Assembly (NCBI GenBank): GCA_037576195.1
Contig: CM075103.1
Location: 4,898,001-4,962,000, forward strand
Direction of reading: 5' to 3'
Origin: Phytoseiulus persimilis
Lineage: Eukaryota > Arthropoda > Arachnida > Mesostigmata > Phytoseiidae
Length of the DNA: 64,000 nucleotides
This document shows, one piece after another, positions 54,671 to 64,000 of the stretch (the stretch's first letter is position 1; each line of letters begins with the position of its first letter). The notes beneath the pieces were generated by a model, which was not told where the DNA came from, ran no database searches, and saw only the letters and a program-made list of their open reading frames with translations. Made by a program: the position numbers and the translations under genes.

Positions 54671-57600
54671 CTGAAAACGAGATGGGATTCGGTGAGAATG
54701 ACATCTCCTTATCATCTCTTGTCAGCTGTCGGTTGTTCTGTGGCTGAGTAGAGATCGCCAGAGATAACCGACTCGACTTTATGGTGGCCCGACTCGCCAT
54801 CATTATAGAGCGCCAACCTCCTTGCGCCTCATGAGGATCAGAGGAACGAATCCGAAATTCGTCATGACGATTCCCTTAGCAAGCATTGTCATCAATGCCT
54901 GGATTATATTATAGGTCGATGACAACGTGTGATTGCAAGGTTTCATGATCACTCCGAGCTTGTTGTCCGTGATGACATTATTTGTCGGTGGCGGCCATGT
55001 GCCGTAGGCCGGATGCTGTCGCCCGTTTCGGTTTTATCTCGACGGTCCATTGTTCCAATTATGCTCAGTCGAACTGTTGACTGTTTCGGCTGTACTGAAC
55101 CTAGTTTGTCACGTCAAAACCCCGGGCGGACATCAACCTTCCACCCTCGATATCTACTCGCCGGAACTATGGCTCTAACGGAGAACAAAATCGATCTAAG
55201 CTGCGAACTTTGATCGGTAAAATCGAGTTTTCTGGCTCTTTGAGGAAAGTTTGTTCTGGAGGTTCGATCCCGTTGAGCCAGGCAGTAGGCCGTCACGTAC
55301 TGTTTTGTGAAGTTCCAGGATTACGTTCAAACATTCGAGGGGGCGAACAAACGGGGATGCCGAAAACCGCTCATTGCGATGGTGCTTTTGTGTCAGCTGC
55401 GGCCGGGGTTTCTCGGACAGGGTCGATTCCGAACGCAGAGATGAATACGTTGCAAACAGTGGCTCCGAAAATCATCCATACGAGGAGGTTGTTCAACGCA
55501 TTCGCATACCATTGATGATGCTCTTTGTTGATGTTGAATCTGTATTTCACCACCAGCACGAGACCAATCAGGATCTAGAGGAGAGTGACGCCGAGTTAGA
55601 AGTTTGCACGAAACCAACTCGATCTCAGGATAGAGATATGGTCATCAAAAAGCGCAGAGCGCTCGGAAAATTTCGAATCCGCCTCGAATCGGATTTTTTT
55701 GGGTAAGGGACCCGAGACAGAGACCGCTCGAGAAGAAACGAGAAGGAAAAGTCAAGAATTTGCTCAGTGCTCGTCACTCCCCTCGGAACCCGACGTCGTC
55801 GGCTGGCAGTCGCCGACCCTGGTTAATAGCAGAGAATTCGCTCTTTGAATGCCTCCTCTGACTTACTTGCAGAATGATCGACGTTGAGATCAGTGAGACC
55901 ATGATTGTGTAGAATTCGTGCTTGTGTCCAACCTGTTGGAACGGGATAACCAAAGCGTCAGAAACGGATTTCGGCGTTTGATCGAAACATGGAACAAACA
56001 CGAACAACCGCCACGTACACTTCAACAATCCCATTCCGTACCTCGAGCGTACTTAGTATTTGGAACATGCGCGATTGAGCATATTTGAAAGGTTACCTGT
56101 AGTAGGTATTTGAGCTGTGAAGCATTTGCTGTGAGCAAAGCTACATCAAGCATCCCCTGCGCGATGGACTTCTTCGTGGCGTAGACATTAGCGTCCAAGA
56201 ATCCACCGACTCCCTTCGTCTCGTTCTGCTGGAATCGAAAGGAGGTAATGAGGTCCTCTGGGACGGCGTGGTGCATATGGCAAGCCCTCGTCCAGTCCCG
56301 AGTTTCGGAGCCGCTCAGGCTTTTTGACTTGTCCGCTCGCTAAACCCACGGACGGGATACCTCAATGCTCTCGGTTTCAGTCGTGGACTCCACATCTGAA
56401 ATCGGAGTCTTCATCCTGCACATGCCGCAACTTCTCCGGAAGCAGTCGCGTAGCCGCTCTGTGCCAACTTTCCCTCCCAGCATCTCGGTCGAGTGGATTT
56501 CCGAAGTGGTCGGATCCTCGGATGACGACTCGCTGCACCAGTGCACACAGCCCAGAAACTCCTTCACGAAAGTCGTCACGTACAGATCCAAGTCACAAAC
56601 GAACTCACTTTGGCGCTCCAAGCTTCTTGTGCCATTCGACGCGATGGAACTCAAAATTCCAGAAATGATAGGCTGCATGCGACGGTCCGGCCAGAAGCCA
56701 GCGAGTGTGACTCTCACTCGGTCGTTGTGTGTCCGCGCGGCGGAGCCTTCGAGACTTCGATCCACGGTTGGCATGACTCGGAGTCTTCGCGAGAGAAGCG
56801 GGATTCTCCGTTCGATTCATCGGAGCCTCCGAACGATCGATCGATGACCGAGCACATATTTCACCGAGTTGCGTTCAGGATCCGCAAGGGCAACCCGACG
56901 GATTGACAGCCGCTGCGTCGTGCCCACTTGGATCAGGACGTATGTCGCTCCCAACAGGACTCATCAAGGTCGCTCGGCTATCGCAGCGGAGATCGGCACG
57001 GCGCTCAGTGAGGCGAGAGTCCTCTTACGGAGAACGGCTCTCGTCAGAGACTGGACGGCCGAATCGTCGTTCCCCACGCGTGACCGATTTCATTCCAACG
57101 ATGTTTCCCGCCGCACGTCCATTTCCAGGACACGATTCGCGGCTGTAACTCGGACACATTGACGGCGGTCTCGGACCCGCGTTAGCAAAGCAACTTCTCG
57201 ACGTCAGACCCAGCGTAGCTCCGGGGGAAAACGTAGACGAGCGAATGAGAATCCACCGAACGCAGTCACGTTCGGTAATCCGCTCGTGCCGCTGTTTCCA
57301 CAGCGTTCAAGAGTCATTCTCACTTTGGCGGATCCTGACCGTAGCTGCAAGCCGGCGCCCGAGCGAACCGGCCGTTTTGGATGGCGAAGGAAATGTTCTG
57401 TGGCGTGGAGAAAACCGTTCGAAGAAATTAGATCCGGAGTTATCTGGCCGAGCATTGGCGGAAGTAGGCACGGAAGTCGAAGGCCACAGACGTTTTGCTT
57501 CGCAGATCCCGAGCGCTTGCAAACAATCCGCATCCCCGCGATTCGGAAGTGAATTTTCTTTCTCACTGGAACCGAGACCAATCGCGCTTCGTCTCTCTCT

Positions 57601-58615
57601 CTCTCTCTCTCGGAAATATCGAGACGCGTTGGTAGAGGATTCATGTGACTCTAACCTTCCCGACTGAGGAGACCCGCGAAACGGATTGGAACCCAGCCCG
57701 ATTCCGAGCAAAGATGGTCAAAAGGTTTGAAAAACACTACAGTTGTCCAGAGGAACCCTTCGGTTCGCTTATAGTCAACAGAATGCTAATAGGAGGGTAT
57801 TTTGGTCTTGAATCGTCGCCAATGATTCATTAGTCCGGCTGGACAACAGAATCATTGGCCCAATGTTTCCGGTCGATTAGAAGCGAGTGAATGCGTGTGT
57901 CGCTCGCTTTTCTTCAGCGTGTACGTATGCTGCCGTCGAGCTGAGGTACCCGAATGAGGAGGAGCACATCAAATGCAATCTGTTCGATCGTCAGAATCAA
58001 CATACAGGAGACGTGAAACGGGGGCTCGGACAGAAAAGAGATCTCGAGTGGCTTGGGAGAAGGAAGTCGGCACGCGAAGCTGAGCGAGGAAGCTCAGTTC
58101 GGGAGCGGTGTCAAGCACGCGATTCTGAACACTATCCTGCCACGAATCCCGTCTGGAAAACGCGGATTCCTCGGAAGCTTCGGCTGGAAACCTCCGGACA
58201 CAATGCTCAAGAAGCTTTGATCACGAAAATATCGCTTCGACCAGGGTTAACGAACTTTCGGATAAGCGTTTGCGAGGAATGACTCGCAACACATTGAAAT
58301 CCACGGACGCTCCAGCGATCCTGGGAAATCGGATCCGCAGACTTGACTTCGAGTGAACCTTCGAGAACCAGATATTCTCAACGGGCGGGAAACGAGAGGA
58401 GGTAGACGCGACCGATGATCACAACCTTTGTTCGTGTTGTATACGAATCTCATCCCAGGCGTTCCGAATGCATCGATCTGAGTCACTGATTTCTCTCCGA
58501 GCCTGGCTCTTCGAGAAACGTCGGGGGAAGCGTGTTCGCAAGAAGCCTCGAACCTAGAATTCATTTCAGCTAGGTTGAAATCGAAACTTACCTCCGAAGG
58601 CGACACCGTCGTCAT
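54479..58615 (-). CDS. NijA: Ninjurin (complete, 4 coding exons, 141 or 137 aa)
   Basis: Small two-pass surface protein. Ninjurins act in cell adhesion; mammalian NINJ1 oligomerises to rupture the plasma membrane in dying cells, and the fly homologue is shed by a matrix metalloprotease. Exons: 58592-58615 (MTTVSPSE), 56097-56228, 55867-55932, then 55371-55574 or 54479-54670. All junctions are phase 0. The family core is clear: NVYATKKSIAQGMLDVALLT and ANASQLKYLLQ (the amphipathic helices), HEFYTIMVSLISTSIILQ (first membrane helix) and LNNLLVWMIFGATVCNVFIS ending SAFGI (second). The proximal last exon gives 141 aa in total. The first intron is 2.36 kb and holds a possible alternative start exon. 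NijA versus NijB cannot be told from this sequence alone. Confidence 0.92.
56361..56483 (-). CDS. NijA: Possible alternative first coding exon of ninjurin
   Basis: Open minus-strand frame ending in ESTTETESIE at a GTATCC donor (56360), phase 0, which would join directly to the QNETKGVGGFLDANVYATKK exon. The minimal version starts at ATG 56483 (MLGGKVGTERLRDCF, 41 residues); the frame is open up to 56774, with another ATG at 56678. It would give ninjurin a longer, Cys- and acid-rich N-terminal ectodomain. Inferred from phase and frame only. Confidence 0.35.
57592..57611 (+). repeat. (TC)n microsatellite in ninjurin intron 1
   Basis: Ten TC units within the first intron of ninjurin. Confidence 0.85.
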
Positions 58616-59561
58616 TTTTAGGAGTTGTACTGCGGGATCGCACTTGTGTGTTTATTCCCACTTTTCGAAGACGAATGCGATCGCGGCGGCGTTTCACTTC
58701 GTGCTCTGATGGGCCCGTGGCGGTGGTAGTGGCAAGCGTGAAGTTCTCTCACCGCTTGCCAAAACTCCCCGAGCGTTCCTTGTCAGTTTGATGGCGAGCC
58801 GTTGGTAAGAGGACCGGACGGTCAGTCAGTCACTGGTTCGGCTCAGCTCATGGTGAAGTCGTGTTCCGAACTGTCAGCTCTCGTTTCAGCGAGACGTAAA
58901 CTCGAGAGCGTTTATCATCGACTCAGACACCGAGAGTGGAACTTTTCAAATGAGTCTCCTTGCGCCAACGAGCTCCCAGAGCTGGATGCTGACAGAGAGC
59001 TTCTCTCGAAAAGAAGACGACCCTCCGTCCCAAACCTTGATCTCAATGGTAACACTCAAGAGCGGGGTCACGAGAGCTCACAGTGTCGCGAAGTGAATCT
59101 TTCCTTGAAGAAGTTCTCTCCGCCACTGTTTGAATGCGGAGCCTCAGTGAGCCCCGAGCTGACATGTTTAACGATGTTCCTATGACAACGGAGACTAGAG
59201 GTGGTTGAACCCAATTTGGGAGAAACCCGTGAATGACTTACGAGTGGCAATCGATCCAGACGGAAGCCTGGGCTCCCCGACGCTCGCTGCCTTGCGGAAG
59301 TCGTTCGAACGTCTTCCGTCCGAGATATTTATCTACAAAGCGTTTGTGACAATCACAACAAAGGCCGCGGGTACTCGCGATACTATCTTAGGAGCTTCAT
59401 CGCATCCTGAGCGTGACAGAGAGAGAGATTTTGACCAGCTACGGATGGGTTTCGGAATTTATTCTCTCAGACGGCGCAGCCCTTCAGCAGTCAGTGCGGG
59501 AGAAGACGATCGTGGTCCTGGGCGGTGTCGCGCTCTCAAAGATCAGATCAAAGTATTCGCT
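58616..59561. other. Spacer between ninjurin start and DEG/ENaC gene end
   Basis: About 950 bases with no recognisable coding region; should hold the ninjurin promoter and the 3' untranslated part of the upstream channel gene. Confidence 0.4.
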
Positions 59562-62291
59562 TCACTGGCGGAGCGATGTCCAGTGTCTGATGAAATTGGA
59601 GGCAACTCCGAGAATCGAAACGCCAAGCCAAAGTCCGATGTGGCCTTCGAGTATCGATACGATGTCCGTCGCCTGAAAACGAAACGAAAACTCCGTCCAC
59701 TTCCGCCCTGAACCGAATAGATACACGAATCGATCGGCTGTTACCACCCGTCCGCTCTCTGATCCTGACATGGTTCTTGCTCCCGAATTTCCGGCAGCAA
59801 GTTTCGTTCGACACACACTTCCATGTATTCGACAAACCGAGTTGGAGGCCAAGGCCTCACTCGGAGCTGTGCAACACACGTAGGAGCATGCTGAGGAACG
59901 GCGTGTCCGTGAGGATCTCGGGCACGTATCTCATGTGTCTCAGAGGTCGTTGGAAACGGCTTCTGCAGAGAGGAGTCCGGGTCCCGCGGATGCCAACGAC
60001 GACGAGATGTTCCCGCGGAGTCGCTCAGCTCCACCGGGATCGCGCGGAGCAACCCGGGTTCGCGAACTCATCAGAATCGAAGAGGATGCGGGAACAGGAC
60101 GCTGCTTTGAGTCGAACTCCGGTGGGTCGGGAGTCGAGTCAAGATCCCGAAACGGAAAAACGGAATAAATTTGAATGTATTCACGAACATCGATCCGAGG
60201 ATAACTCTTGACGATCTTCGTCAAATCCGAAGCCATCCGGAGCTCGAATCTGATCTCGTTCGGGCGCGAGGCGTTCCGGAGCGGGCGACCGACCCTCGAA
60301 ACCTCCGCTTTGTAACGAGACGTTCTGAAATGCATTGCGATCGGAGAGTTCAGGACGGATTGCTCTAACGGCTCCCTTTCTTGAGCCTTCTCCCAGGTAG
60401 GTCGGAATCAGGTACACTCACGAACACGGCAGCGAGCAGGTGCGCAGACACGACTGTCGCCAGCGATTGGACCTCATTAAAGACGTGCATCGGACTGGAA
60501 AAATTGAGACGGAGGATCAGTCGGGGTCTCCCGTGAAGACTCCGCCGTGAGCATCATAAACATTGTCAGAACAGCCGTGTATTGAGCAGCAGACACTCAC
60601 CGTGACTGAAAATGTCGCACATCGGAGCCTTCAGCAGATGCTTCAGAGGATACAATTTTGAAATGCACTGGCACGCGTCGAACCATTTGTCCATCAGGCA
60701 ACGCTCCGCGCACTCGTCCGGCTGGAGCTGACGCGATGAGTACGCTGTCCGCGACGTCAGACTTTTGTAGTCCGTGCAGTGTGATTCGTAAGGCTTCGGG
60801 AGCGACTGTGAATCGCTCTGCTCAGGGAATAAAACAGCGATGTTGCAAATAAATTCTCCGGCGCAAGATATTCTGCCTCCTCGGGAAATTCAAATCGGTA
60901 CAATGAAGAATTGTTCGATGCAATCGCTTCCGAGTTTACTTGAAATGCTGCGATGCGATATCGATCACCAGCACGGAACCTCATGGTGGGTCTGCTCGAA
61001 GCCCCCGTGGAAAGCGGCTCATGCAACAGACCGGAGACGAAAGGTCTCTCTTTCTGCTTGATGATGTTTGCCGAGAAACTCGTTTCCAGGTCTGGAAACA
61101 TATCAGAGAACCTCGGTTGGAGATCCTTCTCGCGCTCACCATCACTGACAGCACTTCTACTAAACGTTCCCTCCTTGTGTTCAGTTGAGCAGAACTTTCC
61201 TCTCTGGCATCCTGCACAGCGGTCTCTTACTCTCAGCTAGAGCGCTCTTAGGCTCGATTCTACCTAGTTTGTCATCATAAGAACCTGGGAGTCAAGATGA
61301 CCTTTCGAAATTATCCCCACATTGCAATGGATCAATCCCGGACGATTGGTGGAATAATCTCGAAAAATCACCCCGACCCCCGAACTGCACCCGGTTACAC
61401 CCGGTTACCCACGATATTTCCACGGTGAAGGACAGTTGGCCAAAGGGTGATTCGGTCTTCTGCCGATCTCGTACACGTCGAAAGTCCAGCATACGTTGTC
61501 AATGTATCTCGTGAAGGAGGGCTCCCAACTGCAACCGATTCATTCACTGTTCAGCAGCAGATTCCGAAGCAGACTTGTCAGAAGACATTTACTCTGTCGG
61601 GAACTCTCATGGGCGACGAGACTAATAAGTCTCGGAGACTTCGGATCTGGTTCGTGGGAAAAGTCTCAGAAGCGTTTGGAAGGAAGACATCGCTTCCGGA
61701 CGAAAGGCGTGTAAAAGTATAAAAACGCACGCTTCAACGCAGTTGAATGACGAACACGCTGGATCCTCGGACACGAAGTCACAACCAAATACGACATCAT
61801 CTCTTGAGTAGGCGAACCGGAGTAGTGTTTTGGTTTCTTCAAGGTACGCTCCAATTATTCGTTGCTGCAATTCGGAGCCAGTTGGAAGTTCTGATCTCTG
61901 GCGGGAGCTCGGTCATGCGAGTCGTATTACGATGAGCTCGCAACCCTTCCCCGAACGGGATTCGATGGTGCTCCGACCGAAAAGAATTTCAGAGTGTCTT
62001 GAATAGGAATGGGAGGGGGATGGGGCTCCCCCACAGATACAACCGCTCACCCCGTCCTTGTCCTCGCAGTCCATGTATGGGAACGCTGCGCAGAGGGTGG
62101 TCAAGTTGTAGCCTTTTTCAACGCAGATCGAGAGAGCGGGGAATCTGACCGACTCCATCCTCTCTTGCAGATGTTGTACCTGGCCTGTGTAGCGGAAGTA
62201 GAATTTCATATCGTGAAACGCTTGAATTCCACAGATGTAGACGCAGGCCAGAAAGGACGTCACCAAGAAGCTCCGCCCGACGCAAGCTAAT
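59562..62291 (-). CDS. DEG/ENaC channel subunit, pickpocket-like (8 exons, start exon not found)
   Basis: Subunit of a trimeric, amiloride-sensitive-type sodium channel; members serve in mechano-, chemo- or acid sensing. Exons: 62051-62291, 61731-61864, 61413-61528, 60940-61091, 60601-60817, 60422-60494, 60189-60324, 59562-59672; phases agree and 393 residues are encoded. First helix SFLVTSFLACVYICGIQAF, then the FPALSICVEKGYNLTTLC start of the ectodomain, NVCWTFDVYEIG (the CYTFN motif), LHEPLSTG, LPKPYESHCTDY, the Cys-rich DECAERCLMDKWFDACQC and RWRQSCLRTCSLPC, and pore GHIGLWLGVS. The donor after 60189 (GAT/GTTCGT) is weak, so that border is least sure. The first exon opens in phase 2 with a stop in frame just upstream, so the N-terminal cytosolic exon (with the HG gating motif) must come from elsewhere. 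Confidence 0.85.
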
Positions 62292-62369
62292 CTGTGAACG
62301 CGTTAGCCTCGGTCACGTCAGGGAGCAGAACGCATTCCTCCGTTCGGAACGTACGACCATGAACCTTGA

Positions 62370-63944
62370 TTATAATTCAATATTTCTGACAATCGTGACT
62401 GACGCTAGCTTCAGATGGACTCCATCTGCAATCTGCACGATCTTCTTGAAAACGCTGAAGATCATCATGCGTAGGACGGCGTGAAGAGAAAGGCCCAACC
62501 AAATTCCGAGGTATCCACCGAAGATGGCAAGCGCGCTGGTGCCTGTGAGCTGCGGCACCGCTCTGAGTATATCAACTGAACGAGCCGGCATGATGATTTT
62601 GACGTTGACGAAGCGCAGACTGTAGAGGAAGGAACAGAGCTGGCGGTCAGGCCAGGCTAGAATCTTCATAGTTCCACTTTGGAGGAAACACCGCGGTCAT
62701 CATTCGCTTACTCTCGGATTTGGCTGCTGTTGTCGTTACCGCTGTATCCCAATAATGTGTTGTAAGTCGTTTCCCTTCGAGAGTTGAAACAATGTCAGCA
62801 AATCAAACCAAAAGGAAGGGTGGAGCGCGTACATTCGTCAGCCCCGGGAATGATTTACTCACTCGCAAGCGGTTTGACAGCGTTTTGGGCACTCCACGTT
62901 GTACAGAGTTTTGCTCCGGGTCTGGACACATTCAGCTGCAGAGGAAGGAATCGAGGCCGTTGTCAACGGTTTCGCTCCGAGTGTGACGGCCATTGAAATC
63001 AATTAGAGCCGGCGGGCGCGAGTGCCGCGCGGGGAACTTGCTGCAAGAAGGTGGTAAACCCAACCTCACCTGTAACCTCTCCACTGCATACGTTCTCACT
63101 GAGTTTGTTCCTGAACGGATAGCCCATTGGAGTGCAATTGCACACGCTCCGCGTAATCTGTCGTTGGCATTCAAAACTGCAGAGCTGCGAATCCCGTCGA
63201 GGGTTCAGTTTAGTTACGAGGCTCCAGTTTTCGCGAGAATTCGAAGCCGTCTGGTGGAGATTGCTCACGGTTTGTGTCAGGAAGGCTGGATACAGAGGAT
63301 GCTGTCCTAATCGATCGTAGCTCACGCAGTTTGTGTCATAAGGAGGTGGTAGCAATCGAGTCACGGTTTGCTCCGTGCTGTACTCATAGTTCCCGTTCGG
63401 CTTCAGGATCATGCTGTGAACACCGCCGGCGTTCAGGACGTCAACCGAATGGAAACCCATTGTTAGCTCGAAGTCGTCGATGACAATGATTTGATCCGTG
63501 CGCCATTGGGCGTACAAGGAGAACTCTGGGAATTGATCGGATCGGTGTCAGAAACTGTCGCAGGAGGAGACGGACATTCGAATAAAGGTTGGGGGGGGGG
63601 GGATAGCAGGACCCAAGAAATACTGCCAAAGCCGACCCACCGAACAGGGGGGGGTATTCGTGATACGAATCCATCTCGGAGTTGCCCTTCCAGTTTAGCG
63701 TGTAGCACATGTATTTCGGCAGACGCGAATACGTTTGCGTGATTTGCCTGGAAAGTCAAAACGAGCTCAAGGCACTTCGCACGGCACGGCTCCCCCACAA
63801 CAACTTCGCTGACCTGTCCTCATAGACGAAGCGATAATAGTAGAGAGATGGATCTTCGAACGTTGTCTGGATTATCTCGATCGGGCTCGCGGCGACTTCG
63901 CTCAAATTCCCTGCTGAATCGAGGAGAGCTCGCAGCTCAGGTAC
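62370..63944 (-). CDS. DEG/ENaC channel subunit, pickpocket-like (C-terminal part; cut by right window edge)
   Basis: Second subunit of the same family, 82 bases upstream of its neighbour's first visible exon. Exons: 63814-63944, 63641-63747, 63070-63525, 62863-62935, 62370-62676; phases agree. Ectodomain blocks: YMCYTLNWKGNSE (CYTFN motif), VHSMILKPNGNYEYSTEQ, LLPPPYDTNCVSY, the Cys-rich CSFECQRQITRSVCNCTPMG and VECPKRCQTAC, then MPARSVDILRAVPQ and the pore helix FGGYLGIWLGLSL with GxS selectivity triplet. A short cytosolic tail ends VRNIEL. The first membrane helix lies outside the window. Same exon phases and an identical 73-base exon as its neighbour show a tandem duplication. Confidence 0.88.
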
Positions 63945-64000
63945 CTGACGAAAAAATTGGCGACTGGATTCAAGACACGAAGAAGGGACTTCATACAGAA

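Noticed and set aside
54716-55370. A second complete ninjurin gene
   Set aside because: No copy of the NVYATKKS or HEFYTIM exons lies between the two terminal exons, so alternative last exons explain the data better.
60757-61101. Reading 60757-61101 (-) as one exon of the channel gene
   Set aside because: It is in the right frame only to 60940. A GTAAAC donor there and an acceptor at 60818 restore the expected LPKPYESHCTDY motif in phase, so the rest is intron.

Overview
This is eukaryotic nuclear DNA. The genes are split by short introns with GT/AG borders, both strands are used, and the gene set (atypical soluble guanylyl cyclase of the Gyc88E type, ninjurin, degenerin/ENaC channels, MULE-type DNA transposon) points to an arthropod. 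The compact introns and balanced base composition would suit a mite such as a phytoseiid; this is an inference from gene content and was not tested by any search.

Layout, left to right. 1-2204 (-): first 514 residues of glycogen phosphorylase, with a TATA box upstream. 2421-7470: no host gene, but a 1.2-kb Mutator-like foldback element (4963-6160) and a seven-unit 16-bp array (7062-7173). 7503-11452 (-): complete 16-exon VPS53, 832 aa. 17849-20170 (+): complete Rap1 GTPase, three coding exons. 25240-25653 (-): one-exon gene for a small secreted protein of unknown function. 28482-37499 (-): complete 12-exon atypical soluble guanylyl cyclase, 775 aa. 39629-40651 (-): one-exon ACMSD. 51265-52588 (+): two-exon four-pass membrane protein of unknown function. 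54479-58615 (-): ninjurin with two interchangeable last exons. 59562-62291 and 62370-63944 (-): two tandem DEG/ENaC channel subunits; the second runs off the right edge and the first lacks a visible start exon.

There is no operon logic. Neighbours are functionally unrelated: glycogen breakdown, endosome-to-Golgi tethering, integrin/cadherin signalling through Rap1, O2/NO sensing through cGMP, tryptophan catabolism, membrane rupture/adhesion (ninjurin) and sodium-channel-type receptors. Two gaps (about 11.5-17.8 kb and 40.7-51.2 kb) sit upstream of plus-strand genes and probably hold their promoters and 5' untranslated exons.

Most worth a second look: (i) ninjurin terminal exons that swap the last transmembrane hairpin, joined to the same donor in the same phase, with a possible alternative start exon; (ii) the Mutator-like element whose long inverted repeats are built from short tandem repeats and which is flanked by a 12-bp direct repeat; (iii) the DEG/ENaC gene with no room for a start exon of its own. 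Exon borders were read by eye from GT/AG sites, reading phase and recalled family sequences; there is no transcript evidence.
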